Positions 21,600 to 31,634 of a stretch of 64,000 nucleotides of DNA are shown here, piece by piece. Below the pieces are notes generated by a model. It was given only the letters and a program-made list of their open reading frames with translations. It did no database searches and was not told the origin of the DNA. Made by a program: the position numbers and the translations under genes. The stretch is from Marchantia polymorpha subsp. ruderalis (Eukaryota > Streptophyta > Marchantiopsida > Marchantiales > Marchantiaceae): positions 21,020,501 to 21,084,500 of the forward strand of contig AP031353.1 in assembly GCA_037833965.1 (NCBI GenBank). The letters are read 5' to 3'. The number at the start of each line of letters is the position of its first letter. Position 1 is the stretch's first letter.

Positions 21600-24428
21600 T
21601 TCGTCTTCCGGCTGAATAGCTTCCGGCTCTTCTTCTTCTCCCACCGAACAGCAGGCAACGAATCCCACGAAGTAATCGGATTCGGTACCACTGGAATCCG
21701 ATCGCGCGGTCGACTCACTGTCCTCGCCCGATGTGTAACCTGCACTTGTCGATGGGGTCTCTCCTTCGTGCCTGACCCTATTCCAGGGCACCGTAATGGT
21801 TTTGGTCGGTTCCGAAGGATGGGGAAACTTAAGGCGATGCCTTCGCCAATCACATCTGACTTGTGCGCCATATAGCCATGGTCGCCCGAGCAGAACGTCA
21901 TAGCCCTGCTTCATCATCGGTTGAAGGATGATATACGTCAACCGAAAGTCCGCACCCCCGATGATTGTCTTGACATTGCGTAGCATACCTGCAGGCATTC
22001 TCCGCGTCTGATCCGCTAATCTCAACACACGCTTCGAGGGTTCGTATTGACTGAACCCCAAGGCTCTCGCTGTATCCTCCGTCATTATGTTGACTCCTGA
22101 TCCAGAGTCGATTGGCACCCTGCGTACACAACATCCTGCTATTTCCACATCGATCTCTGGTGGCCCTTGGTCTTCGCTCTCCACTTGATATACTTGAGAG
22201 GATGTGGATGCGCGCGGCTTCCGCGGATGCCGTAGCGAAAGCATCAACATTCTCCGATACGTCTTATTGTCCTCCAAGAGCTGCTTGAACGTGATGTTCA
22301 CTTTTCGACTCCCGAGATCTTCGACCAAGTCATAGTGGGCGCGTTGGGTCGCCGGGGTCGGCGACGCTCTGCGAGGTTCCACGGTGGCTGCCAACTTCGC
22401 CCCAAGGGAGGATGTCAAGTCTGGCCGCGGTGGGTCCTTGTGAGTGCGGATCGCTTCCTTCAACAGGTTGGCTACCTCGCTGCGGATATCCGGAGCATAG
22501 TCCCGTTTCAATAGGCGCACTGGCTCGTCCTCGACTGCTGTCTGGGGGCGCACTGCTGGTGCCTCTCTCGTAGCCGAAGCCTTCCGAGCAGATCGCAAGT
22601 CGGACTTGCTGGATGTCTTCTCCTTCCCTTTTCCCGTCCGGTCGTCGGTTCTCCGTTCGTGCTTGCGAGTGTCACGCTCTTGCTCCTTCGATTTCTTGGA
22701 ACTACGAGTTTCGACCCGTGCGCACATAACCTCTTCAGCCGGCCACTCTTCGTCTTCGTCATCCCCGTCTGAACCTACTTCGACCTGGTTAACTTGGACG
22801 TCCTCCTTGGCAGGAGTGTTCACAAATCGTACCGCTGGCCGAGGGACTGGTGGCTGATCACACTCTGGCGCAGTATGCCCGATCTTCTTGCAATTACTAC
22901 ATGTCGGAGCATAATCGTTTCGCCTTTTTGGATGGGGACACTGCGGTGAGAAGTGCCCAACTTCCCCGCAATTATAACAAGCTCGCGGTGGCGGTGGGTC
23001 AAACGTCCCTGGAGGTGCTCTCCGCCTCACGGGTACTGTAGTGGCCCGATCCACCGGAATATATCGTGGGACTTGCATTGCTGAAACTACAGGAGGGGTA
23101 GGAACCGACTGGACGGCGTAGGCTGTCTCTTCGCTAGCCTCTCCATAGTACTGAGGGTGCTCTCCATAGTACGGTTGTGCCCACTCTACTGCGTTGACTG
23201 GGTATGACGGACGGGTGGTAAGGCACTCGGTGTTTGCATGTCCCACCGCCCCGCACGTAGTACACCATAAGTTCGCTCGCACTCTCCCGGGTGATTTTCG
23301 GCGATCATGCCCGCCTACCACTTGAACCTTGAGATCGGCGAAGTCCTTCACAAGGGTCTCCATCTTCGAAGCTATATCTCCCGGCGCTCTGTCCGTAGTC
23401 ACTCGTCGGATGCCCTTTTTCTTTGCTGACCCATGCTTCTTCCTCTTCTTCTCCTCCTCCGACGATGAGGTTTCCTCTTCTTCGGATGAGGAACGGTTCT
23501 CGTCCGAAGACGATTCCTCCGATGACGGAGTTGTACCTCTACGTCGTCTTCGCCCTCCCTTCGGTTTTCGCTCCTTCGACTCCCGTCTCTCTCTCCCTCT
23601 TCGGTTGAGAGTGGAAGTTTCGAAGGCTTCTGCCGATGCAATCACATCCTCAATAGTGTCGCACTTGCTGCGTCGGCAAAAAGTCTCCATCTCCCGAGTT
23701 AAACCGGTCACGTACCAATCCACAGCTTGTTGTACCGAGAAAGGGGACCCTGGTCCTGTTTTCGGTATTCTGTCGAGGAGGTCCAGAAATCTCTCAGTGT
23801 AGTCACGCAGACTCTCCTTCTTCTCTCGCTGCAAATTACGTAACTTTGTCAAAACCCGGCTGTCGTAGCCGAGCTCGCGGAAGCGGCGAAGGAACTTCTC
23901 CTTCAGCTGGGCCCATGTTGTCAACCCAGTCGGATCGATGCTCTCGTGATTGTACCAACTCCTCGCTTTCTTCCGCAGAAGGCTTGGAAAGATCCTTAGT
24001 CGGTCGTCAACTGCGATCTCGCAATTGGCAATAGACACCGATTCGAACAACTTGATGTATGAATCTGCATCGTCGTCATCTCCACTCCCTTTGTACTTCG
24101 GGTAGGAATGTTTAGTAATCGGCTGAGGTAGCCGCACATTGGCTTGTCCGTCCGCCATCGGTGTGTCTGTCGACGGTTCTCGGGCGGTCGGTTCTACTTC
24201 ACGAGGCGGGTCCGTGCAAGGAATATCTAGTAGAACTGTAAGCACCAAGTTTGGTTCCGAGTCGCCGGGGGTAGGTTCCCCAAGGATGTCGGCCACACTA
24301 GGCTTAGGTACTCTTTTTGGTGTTTTCTTGTTTTGACGCCGTGTCTCTTCCACGGCCTTCTCTGAATCTCGTCGGAACTTGCGGACAGCTCTAGCACTTA
24401 GGTTGCTCCCGCTAGCCCCAGTCGACAT
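21597..24428 (-). CDS. gag-pro: Gag-protease polyprotein (943 aa)
   Basis: Starts at MSTGASGSNLSARAVRKF, 46 bases after the PBS. Residues ~110-270 form a retrotransposon Gag (capsid) domain (SWYNHE, WAQLKEKFLRRF). A charged Ser/Glu-rich linker follows. Three CCHC zinc knuckles are visible: CTTCGAVGHANTEC, CYNCGEVGHFSPQC and CSNCKKIGHTAPEC. The C-terminal third holds an aspartic protease (PIDSGSGVNIM as the active-site DSG and LLGRPW as the C-terminal motif). The frame is intact and ends at UAG in a leaky context, so protease is made with Gag, and RT onwards only on readthrough. Product assembles the particle and matures it. Confidence 0.93.
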   Translation of the reverse strand: MSTGASGSNLSARAVRKFRRDSEKAVEETRRQNKKTPKRVPKPSVADILGEPTPGDSEPNLVLTVLLDIPCTDPPREVEPTAREPSTDTPMADGQANVRLPQPITKHSYPKYKGSGDDDDADSYIKLFESVSIANCEIAVDDRLRIFPSLLRKKARSWYNHESIDPTGLTTWAQLKEKFLRRFRELGYDSRVLTKLRNLQREKKESLRDYTERFLDLLDRIPKTGPGSPFSVQQAVDWYVTGLTREMETFCRRSKCDTIEDVIASAEAFETSTLNRRGRERRESKERKPKGGRRRRRGTTPSSEESSSDENRSSSEEEETSSSEEEKKRKKHGSAKKKGIRRVTTDRAPGDIASKMETLVKDFADLKVQVVGGHDRRKSPGRVRANLWCTTCGAVGHANTECLTTRPSYPVNAVEWAQPYYGEHPQYYGEASEETAYAVQSVPTPPVVSAMQVPRYIPVDRATTVPVRRRAPPGTFDPPPPRACYNCGEVGHFSPQCPHPKRRNDYAPTCSNCKKIGHTAPECDQPPVPRPAVRFVNTPAKEDVQVNQVEVGSDGDDEDEEWPAEEVMCARVETRSSKKSKEQERDTRKHERRTDDRTGKGKEKTSSKSDLRSARKASATREAPAVRPQTAVEDEPVRLLKRDYAPDIRSEVANLLKEAIRTHKDPPRPDLTSSLGAKLAATVEPRRASPTPATQRAHYDLVEDLGSRKVNITFKQLLEDNKTYRRMLMLSLRHPRKPRASTSSQVYQVESEDQGPPEIDVEIAGCCVRRVPIDSGSGVNIMTEDTARALGFSQYEPSKRVLRLADQTRRMPAGMLRNVKTIIGGADFRLTYIILQPMMKQGYDVLLGRPWLYGAQVRCDWRRHRLKFPHPSEPTKTITVPWNRVRHEGETPSTSAGYTSGEDSESTARSDSSGTESDYFVGFVACCSVGEEEEPEAIQPEDE

Positions 24429-24474
24429 TCACCGAGCATGGCTGCTCGTAAAAACCCCGGTGTTGACGCAACTG

Positions 24475-24492
24475 TCCCCAGCAGCGGCGCCA
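24475..24492 (-). other. Primer-binding site, tRNA-Asp type (B4)
   Basis: On the minus strand TGGCGCCGCTGCTGGGGA lies 22 bases after the 5' LTR end. It complements the 3' end of plant tRNA-Asp (G discriminator plus CCA) apart from small differences. The B1 element at 50647 has CC where this copy has CT. Confidence 0.85.
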
Positions 24493-25454
24493 AAAAGAAG
24501 TTGTCGGCTTCTTATGTAATAACCCACTAAAGGCTAAAACTGCAATATAGTGGTAGAAAGGTCGAACCCACAGGGACAGAGGAACACACAGGGTACAAAG
24601 TGTCACGTTTTAACAGACTATTGAGGAGTTTGAATTCTCAGGCAACTGTCACTCCCAGAAATACTGCAAGTGTCCACTCGGAGCGCACTCGGAGGTCGCA
24701 CAGTGCAGCGTAACACACACACACACACCTGAAACTACAGAAACACAACCCAGAGATCCGTTAGGACCTCTACTTCAAGATTTCAGGGGGAAAGTCTCTC
24801 AAGAGTACACTCTGCGAAGCTGCGGGTAGTGACTTCCAACTCCGGCTTTTACAACGCTTCCACTAGCTTGCTGCTAGCGTAGGAAACCCGGTTTGGACTA
24901 CCTACTTCGGATCGAAGTCACTCAGACGCGGTGAACAACACTCTCAACTCACAAAACGCGCAGAGAACACAGGTCCACACTGAAGGACTCACTGTGAAAC
25001 ATTCCAGTAACACAACAACAGTCTATTGAAGAGTTTGAATTCTCAGGCACTTGTCATTCCCAGAAATACTACAGGGGTTACCCTCAAGGCACCTGCTGCA
25101 GCGTAACCTGAATTTACAACCAAGGCTTACACGAAGTAGCAAAACTTCACTTTGGCATTCAGGGGAAAAATCCCAAGGAGTACAATCAGAAAGAAACACT
25201 CGAAGGTGTAGGGGCGAAACTGTTCAAGTATCTAACTAGTCACTGGCTCTGAGCATCGGCAGTCACCCGCAGGTACAGATCCGAACTACTCAAGTCTCTA
25301 ACCAATGTACTAGCTCTGAACATTCGGCCGAAGGCCTTCAGCTACAAAATGCGGAACGCTAAGTTGTAACTCCTCGTGCGTGGTGACAGAACTCAAGGAC
25401 ACAAACACGCAAAGGAAATGGGTACCTGATCTGCACTTCTGATGGGAAAGAACC

Positions 25455-25483
25455 CCAGGCAAAACGCCTGGAACTATTTTATA
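25455..25483 (-). promoter_or_regulatory. B4 5' LTR TATA box and hairpin (element promoter)
   Basis: On the minus strand TATAAAATA (25483-25475) then CCAGGC-GTTTT-GCCTGG (25471-25455). As this is the 5' LTR, it should drive the genomic RNA, which would start close to or within the hairpin. The start site itself is inferred. Confidence 0.75.
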
Positions 25484-25519
25484 CCTTCTAAGTCCTACCT
25501 AACACTACACTGCACTACG

Positions 25520-28500
25520 CTACACGCCTGCACGGAACCACGCTACACTACACTCCGCGGAACCTGTACTACGCCTCCTGCGCGGCCGACTGCCGCGCAC
25601 TAACTCCCTACCCTGCCAATCTTCCGCTCGACTGCGCAGTCCCAGCCGCTGCAACGCCGCGGACACCTCCCCTTCGAGGGCGGACATGGTATCCTGTGCC
25701 TTCGACAGAAAGGCTTCGAGCTTCTTTGCTACCTTCCGCCGACTCCTACTGTCGCCTGACAACAACCCGGCTGCGCGCAATTCAAACTCACGCAGTGTGA
25801 GTTTCTCCTGCGCCTTCACTTCCCAGTGGGCGTAGCCCTTGAGACAGTGGGCGACTCGCCTCGCCGTCTCCACCTTCGTGCGATCCGCCTCCTTCCTGCG
25901 ATCCTCTTCAATCATCACTAATTGCGATTCGGCTTCAGCACGTTGCGCTCTCAATTCGCCACACTCTGACTGCAACCTGCGGATTAATTCTTCATCCGCC
26001 TGCCGTGCGAGCTGACATTGTTCCAACAACCGCGTCTGTCGCACGAGCTCCTCTGACAAAATCCGATTCTGGGCCTGCTCAGAGTTGAGTGCTTCCTTGA
26101 CCTTCACCTGCTCCTTGGTGAGCTCGCCCAGTTTCTCATCCTTCATCTTCTCGGTGTGCTTGTAGAACTTCTGATTAAGCTTGTACTGACCCCACAAGCA
26201 CGCATGCTTCTCCTTCAAGTCCCTCAACTCCTGGTCCACTCTAGCTAATAGCTTGCTGGTGTGGACTTTAGTGCGAGTCCGCCTGCGCACTAACTCGATG
26301 TAAGATCCCGGCTGGAGTGGGTCGGCGTATTTATCGACCTTGCGATCCAAGTACCGCAGCAACGGAATCACCTGCTCAGAGAGCGCCGCCGCCGGCGCTC
26401 CAACAATTTCCTCCTCCTCCTCCTCGGTGTCTTCTGCTCCTGACATTTCTTCCGTGGAGCCTCCGTCGTCATCATCCGAGTGGAGAATTTCAGTCGCCAT
26501 TGATTGCGTCGGCGACTGCCCCGAGTGGGGCTGCACGTCATCGACGTGTGCTGCCTGCGAAGGCACGGCTGCAGCCTCGCTGCTCGTCACCAAAATGTCT
26601 AAGGCGGAAGGCGAATGTACCCGAGCGGCATCCCCGTCGCTCGCTGGTTGATTGCCTACCGCGTTCTCTCTGTCGCCGTCGTCCGTCGCCGAAGGCGATC
26701 GAGCGGAGGGTGACTGCGCGGGGTTTGACTGCGCATCGCGCATCGAAATTTCATCCCGCGGACAGTCACTCCGCTCCATCGTCTGCTGCTCCCTTGATCG
26801 GTCCGTGGGGACTGTGCCCGGCCCGTGCGCAGGCGCATTTGCCGGCGCCTTGTCCGCCGCAGGCGTAGCGCCGCGGACATCTATCGCCGAAGGCGACATG
26901 GCCGGGGGCCGCACGCCCGTTGTTCCTTGGCCTATAGGCCCTACCGCCGAAGGCGCATCTATCGGCGGACTTCCCGCCGATGGTGCGGCCTCCGCACGCT
27001 CTCTGCTCGTATCTCCTCGGCTCGAAGGCCCTGGCGCCGAAGGCGCAAATTGCGGCGCGTGGTGCGCCGGAGGGTCTGGCCCCGAGGGCCGGTGTCTCGT
27101 AGGCGGTTCTTCCGCCGGCTCCTTCCCCTTCCTGCGTTGGAACGGGGGTGATTCTTGCCTGTGCACAGGCGGCACGTGTGGAGGTGTCCTGTGCACAGGC
27201 GACCTGTGCACAGGTGAGCGCCTGTGCACAGGCGGACTGCTCCTTCCCACGCGTAAGCGTAGATCCACGTCCACTTGTGTTCGCCGGTCCGCGGAGGCTC
27301 GTCCGTCCGCGGAGGTTCGCCTGTGCGCAAACGGAACATCTGTCCGCATCGCACGTGGTAACTCCGGAGGCCCTTGGCCCGTAGGCGGCCTCTCTCCCGT
27401 CGAGGTTGCAGCGTGGCCCGTCGCTCCTGCGGTCGTCCGCGCTTCCTCTCGCCTCTCTGGCGACGCACTTCCTATCTCCATCGCAATTGTCGCCGTGTCC
27501 GCACTGTCAGCTGGTAACACCAGTCTGCGTGCCTTCTGCTTCGGCCGGCTGTATGGCTCGCACAGCGGCCGCGGTCGAATGGGAGCAGAGGGTTCTTGAT
27601 GCTGCTCCTCTTCAGACTCTTCCCTCCATCGCCGCTTCCGCGGCACTCGCGCTGCAGGAGTGTGTCTCCCTTCGTCCCTCCGTCTTGATGGGGTAGAAGT
27701 CGGTGACTCCTCTGCATCAGTATCGACCTCGTTCTCCCGCACATACTTCCCGGGATGGTCGATGGACAATGGCGGAAAATGTTCAAGCTCCGCCGCTGTC
27801 AAACAATTCCGCTGTCGATAAAAATTGATGAGGAAAGGAGAAAGATGGTTTAGAGTTCCCCCCTTCTCCTCAAACGCGTGCTGTCGCATCACCCTGTGCA
27901 AGATGCTCGCCCAGTGAATTGGAGTTCCCTCGATGACGCACTCCACAAAAGAGACCTGCCACAATGTGATGTAGCAGGCGCGGTGCGGCTGCAGTAATTG
28001 CATCAGCGCCGCGGACAAAGTCCGGCGAAATCGATCCTTGTAATCACGGGTCCTGTACCCATTCTTGGTAGACCTCCCGGTCTTGAACAGCTCCACAAAT
28101 TGCGCCTCTTCTTGCTTGGTCACCTTGATGCTCTCACTGTCGAAAAGGAGATGCCCTGGCATGCCAGCACATCTTCCCAACGCCTGCGCCCAATCTTGGA
28201 CTGTCCACCGGTCAACATGCGGACGCAATCCGCGCGAGGGTGGTCCCTGTGGCTCTAGCCACTCGCGCACCATATTCGCACAGATGTAATTCCATCCCCA
28301 TAGCAAGAAATCGAGCTTTCTTGCTATTAAGCGCTCCTCGAAAGCGCGCAGCCCGTTCTGCGGTAGGCGAAGTGGCACCATCCGCAATCTGCTCGGTCTC
28401 GTCATTGCGTTCCTGGGGTTCGCTCGCCCGCTCATTCTACTTCCGCACCGCCCGGGTTTCTTTCTCTCTCGGCAAACTCTAATCGCCCTCAATTCCAAAT

Positions 28501-28657
28501 CACGCGCACTCACTTCTCCCTCAATCAACAAGAAATCTCCTGTGTGACAACGTCGAGAATGTTCCGCAGCCAGCAGATGGATGCGCGCAGCGCGCACAAG
28601 AGATTGGAATCGCGAATTCAAGAATGGGACGTCCTCCGCCGCCCGGTCGAAGGTCAT
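25520..28657 (-). CDS. LTR-encoded protein, B type, intact (1045 aa, unknown function)
   Basis: Nearly the same as the copy in the 3' LTR, with four rather than six palindrome-encoded VHR units, hence 10 residues fewer. All landmarks are present: second Met in the AACGCA-ATG context, FLLWGWNYIC, WAQALGRCAG, RTRDYKDRFRR, acidic run, coiled coil and the RRRRSTGSAECSVAWFRAGV tail. The stop lies ~37 bases before the TATA box, so it ends just short of the core promoter. No membrane segment or enzyme motif is seen. Confidence 0.8.
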   Translation of the reverse strand: MTFDRAAEDVPFLNSRFQSLVRAARIHLLAAEHSRRCHTGDFLLIEGEVSARDLELRAIRVCRERKKPGRCGSRMSGRANPRNAMTRPSRLRMVPLRLPQNGLRAFEERLIARKLDFLLWGWNYICANMVREWLEPQGPPSRGLRPHVDRWTVQDWAQALGRCAGMPGHLLFDSESIKVTKQEEAQFVELFKTGRSTKNGYRTRDYKDRFRRTLSAALMQLLQPHRACYITLWQVSFVECVIEGTPIHWASILHRVMRQHAFEEKGGTLNHLSPFLINFYRQRNCLTAAELEHFPPLSIDHPGKYVRENEVDTDAEESPTSTPSRRRDEGRHTPAARVPRKRRWREESEEEQHQEPSAPIRPRPLCEPYSRPKQKARRLVLPADSADTATIAMEIGSASPERREEARTTAGATGHAATSTGERPPTGQGPPELPRAMRTDVPFAHRRTSADGRASADRRTQVDVDLRLRVGRSSPPVHRRSPVHRSPVHRTPPHVPPVHRQESPPFQRRKGKEPAEEPPTRHRPSGPDPPAHHAPQFAPSAPGPSSRGDTSRERAEAAPSAGSPPIDAPSAVGPIGQGTTGVRPPAMSPSAIDVRGATPAADKAPANAPAHGPGTVPTDRSREQQTMERSDCPRDEISMRDAQSNPAQSPSARSPSATDDGDRENAVGNQPASDGDAARVHSPSALDILVTSSEAAAVPSQAAHVDDVQPHSGQSPTQSMATEILHSDDDDGGSTEEMSGAEDTEEEEEEIVGAPAAALSEQVIPLLRYLDRKVDKYADPLQPGSYIELVRRRTRTKVHTSKLLARVDQELRDLKEKHACLWGQYKLNQKFYKHTEKMKDEKLGELTKEQVKVKEALNSEQAQNRILSEELVRQTRLLEQCQLARQADEELIRRLQSECGELRAQRAEAESQLVMIEEDRRKEADRTKVETARRVAHCLKGYAHWEVKAQEKLTLREFELRAAGLLSGDSRSRRKVAKKLEAFLSKAQDTMSALEGEVSAALQRLGLRSRAEDWQGRELVRGSRPRRRRSTGSAECSVAWFRAGV

Positions 28658-29901
28658 GGTCGGCTCTTGGTCGTGAAGAACGTCTCACTTGATGGCCGCG
28701 CCGGCTGTACGCTGGAACGGTCTTCGCTCTCACGCGCGGCTTCACGCTCCGCCGTCGTCGATTAAACTCTCACGCTCGAATTGGCGGATTTGAACTCCGC
28801 GAGCGTGTCACCCTGCGGACATGGGGGCGTAGCGCCGAAGGCGAGTTTTCCGCCTTGCGCGGTACACTTGTTCGTACCGCCCCTCGGCCAATCCCCCTCT
28901 GCCTTGACGCGTGTGTCCGCATGTCGGACAAAAGTTCAACTCCTGCCTGTGCGCAGGCAAGAGCCTCGGCGGATTCTCCGCCGGCGCGGAACTTGAACAT
29001 CCTCCTGTGCACAGGCGTTCGCCTGTGCGCAGGCGAATTCCGTCCGCGGCGCTGCGCTGGCGCGGAAGGCGTTGACCGTGGTCAGCCGTCTCCGTCCAGT
29101 CTGTCCGTTCCTTGTCTCTCCGTCGGCGCTTCCGCCGCCGCAACTCCGTCCGTCCAAGAGCGCATCCACCCGTGCCGTCCGCATGGTCCGTACCGATTGG
29201 ATTACTCTGGCGGCTCTTCCGACATACGCGGCGCTGCGCTGGCGCGGAAGGCGCCGTACACTTTCTACCTCACAAGGCGCATTTCTAGGGCCCAAGGCGG
29301 ATTTTCCGCCGACGCCGAAGCGCCTGTGCACAGGCGGCCTGTGCGTAGGCGGACTTCGCGCCTCCCCTAACCCTACTTCGCCTGTGCACAGGCGAAGGCC
29401 TTCGTCCGCGCATAGGACAAAACTTGATTCCCCCTTCCGCGTAGGCGGAATTCGCGCCGGTGGCGAAATCCTTCCGCCGTAGGCGACCGCCTCCGTTTCT
29501 TCCACTAGCGATAACTCCCTAAGTCCTCATCCGTTCCAAGCGTTCTTGGGCTCGTTGGAATCAGTGCGTCGAGCTCTTTCCAACGGAATCCTAACTTGGT
29601 CAAGGCGCCCGAGGGTTGACCTAATTATGGAGGGTTTCCCTACAGCCGCGGACGCAACCTCCGAAGGCGGGTTTTGCGCCTTGCGCCGTAGAGATCCTAA
29701 CTGCAGAGCTCGCAGGGAGGGTGGTGCCTGTCCTTACTGCGGCACCCCAAATCCCAGATTCTACAAGATCCCTCGAGAATCCCCGCGATCTTCCGGATTC
29801 ACTCTGTTTTGATGTACCGAAGGCTATTTACAATGCTGCCAGGGTACAGTTTTCCAAAAATGTTTTAATTTCCTCAAAATTGCCAAAAGTGGGGTACCAC
29901 A

Positions 29902-31628
29902 AAGTGGTAGGCGGGCATGATCGCCGAAAATCACCCAGGAGAGTGCGAGCGAACTTATGGTGTACTACGTGCGGGGCGGTGGGACATGCAAACACCGAGT
30001 GCCTTACCACCCGTCCGTCATATCCAGTCAACGCAGTAGAGTGGGCACAACCGTACTATGGAGAGCACCCTCAGTACTATGGAGAGGCTAGCGAAGAGAC
30101 AGCCTACGCCGTCCAGTCGGTTCCTACCCCTCCTGCAGTTTCAGCAATGCAAGTCCCACGATATATTCCGGTGGATCGGGCCACTACAGTACCCGTGAGG
30201 CGGAGAGCACCTCCAGGGACGTTTGACCCACCGCCACCGCGAGCTTGTTATAATTGCGGGGAAGTTGGGCACTTCTCACCGCAGTGTCCCCATCCAAAAA
30301 GGCGAAACGATTATGCTCCGACATGTAGTAATTGCAAGAAGATCGGGCATACTGCGCCAGAGTGTGATCAGCCACCAGTCCCTCGGCCAGCGGTACGATT
30401 TGTGAACACTCCTGCCAAGGAGGACGTCCAAGTTAACCAGGTCGAAGTAGGTTCAGACGGGGATGACGAAGACGAAGAATGGCCGGCTGAAGAGGTTATG
30501 TGCGCACGGGTCGAAACTCGTAGTTCCAAGAAATCGAAGGAGCAAGAGCGTGACACTCGCAAGCACGAACGGAGAACCGACGACCGGACGAGAAAAGGGA
30601 AGGAGAAGACATCCAGCAAGTCCGACTTGCGACCTGCTCGGAAGTCTTCGGCTACGCGAGAGGCACCAGCAGTGCGCCCCCAGACAGCAGTCGAGGACGA
30701 GCCAGTGCGCCTACTGAAACGGGACTATGCTCCGGATATCCGCAACGAGGTAACCAACCTGTTGAAGGAAGCGATCCGCACTCAAAAGGACCCACCGCGG
30801 CCAGACTTGGCATCCTCCCTTGGGGCGAAGTTGGCAGCCACCGTGGAACCTCGCAGAGCGTTGCCGACCCCGGCGACCCAACGCGCCCACTATGACTTGG
30901 TCGAAGATCTCGGGAGTCGAAAAGTGAACATCACGTTCAAGCAACTCTTGGAGGACAACAAGACGTATCGGAGAATGTTGATGCTTTCGCTACGGCATCC
31001 GCGGAAGCCGCGCGCATCCACATCCTCTCAAGTATATCAAGTGGAGAGCGAAGACCAAGGGCCACCCGAGATCGATGTGGAAATAGCAGGGTGTTGTGTA
31101 CGCAGGGTGCCAATCGACTCTGGATCAGGAGTCAACATAATGACGGAGGATACAGCGAGAGCCTTGGGGTTTAGTCAATACGAACCCTCGAAGCGTGTGT
31201 TGAGATTAGCGGATCAGACGCGGAGAATGCCTGCAGGTATGCTGCGCAATGTCAAGACAATCATCGGGGGTGCGGACTTTCGGTTGACGTATATCATCCT
31301 TCAACCGATGATGAAGCAGGGCTATGACGTTCTGCTCGGGCGACCATGGCTATATGGCGCACAAGTCAGATGTGATTGGCGAAGGCATCGCCTTAAGTTT
31401 CCCCATCCTTCGGAACCGACCAAAACCATTACGGTGCCCTGGAATAGGGTCAGACACGAAGGAGAGACCCCATCGACAAGTGTAGGTTACACATCGGGCG
31501 AGGACAGTGAGTCGACCGCGCGATCGGATTCCAGTGGTACCGAATCCGATTATTTCGTGGGATTCGTTGCCTGCTGTTCGGTGGGAGAAGAAGAAGAGCC
31601 GGAAGCTATTCAGCCGGAAGACGAATAG
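29902..31628 (+). pseudogene. gag-pro: B3 gag-protease, 5'-truncated
   Basis: Begins at VVGGHDRRKSPRRVRANLW, i.e. mid-gag just before the first zinc knuckle, directly against the B4 LTR end. All three CCHC knuckles, the DSG protease site and LLGRPW are intact, and the frame ends at TAG-CAA-TTA. The capsid domain is missing. By chance the frame is open upstream into antisense LTR sequence to 29721, giving a 635-codon chimeric ORF. Nearly identical to the B4 copy, with scattered changes. Confidence 0.9.
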
Positions 31629-31634
31629 CAATTA
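31626..31634 (+). promoter_or_regulatory. Probable readthrough signal UAG CAA UUA (B3)
   Basis: Same nonamer and same in-frame arrangement as in B4: gag-pro stops at TAG 31626-31628, and the pol frame continues through CAA TTA ACT GTG GGA. Confidence 0.8.

Larger units (their letters stand above)
13385..29901 (-). mobile_element. Complete Ty3/gypsy element B4, 16.5 kb, with giant coding LTRs
   Basis: On the minus strand it runs 5' LTR (29901-24515), 22-nt leader, tRNA-Asp PBS (24492-24475), gag-pro (24428-21597), pol (to 18756), polypurine tract (18731-18721), 3' LTR (18718-13385). The LTRs (5387 and 5334 bp) make up almost two thirds of its length. Their size difference is explained by an ~83-bp deletion near 18535 and a 30-bp gain near 16031-16139 in the 3' LTR. 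Flanks AGGGA (left) and AAGTG (right) do not match, so it lacks a target duplication. Pol has one nonsense codon; otherwise the coding frames are open. No chromodomain or env-like gene. Confidence 0.93.
24515..29901 (-). mobile_element. B4 5' LTR (5387 bp)
   Basis: It runs from TGTGGTACCCC at 29901 to TTATTACA at 24515 on the minus strand and is followed by leader, PBS and gag, which fixes it as the 5' LTR. Parts: U3 leader 28658-29901 (noncoding, GC-rich, GTTGGAAAGAGCTCG module at ~29540-29585, many short palindromes), ORF 25520-28657, TATA box 25483-25475, hairpin 25471-25455, then ~940 bp of R-U5. Confidence 0.93.
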
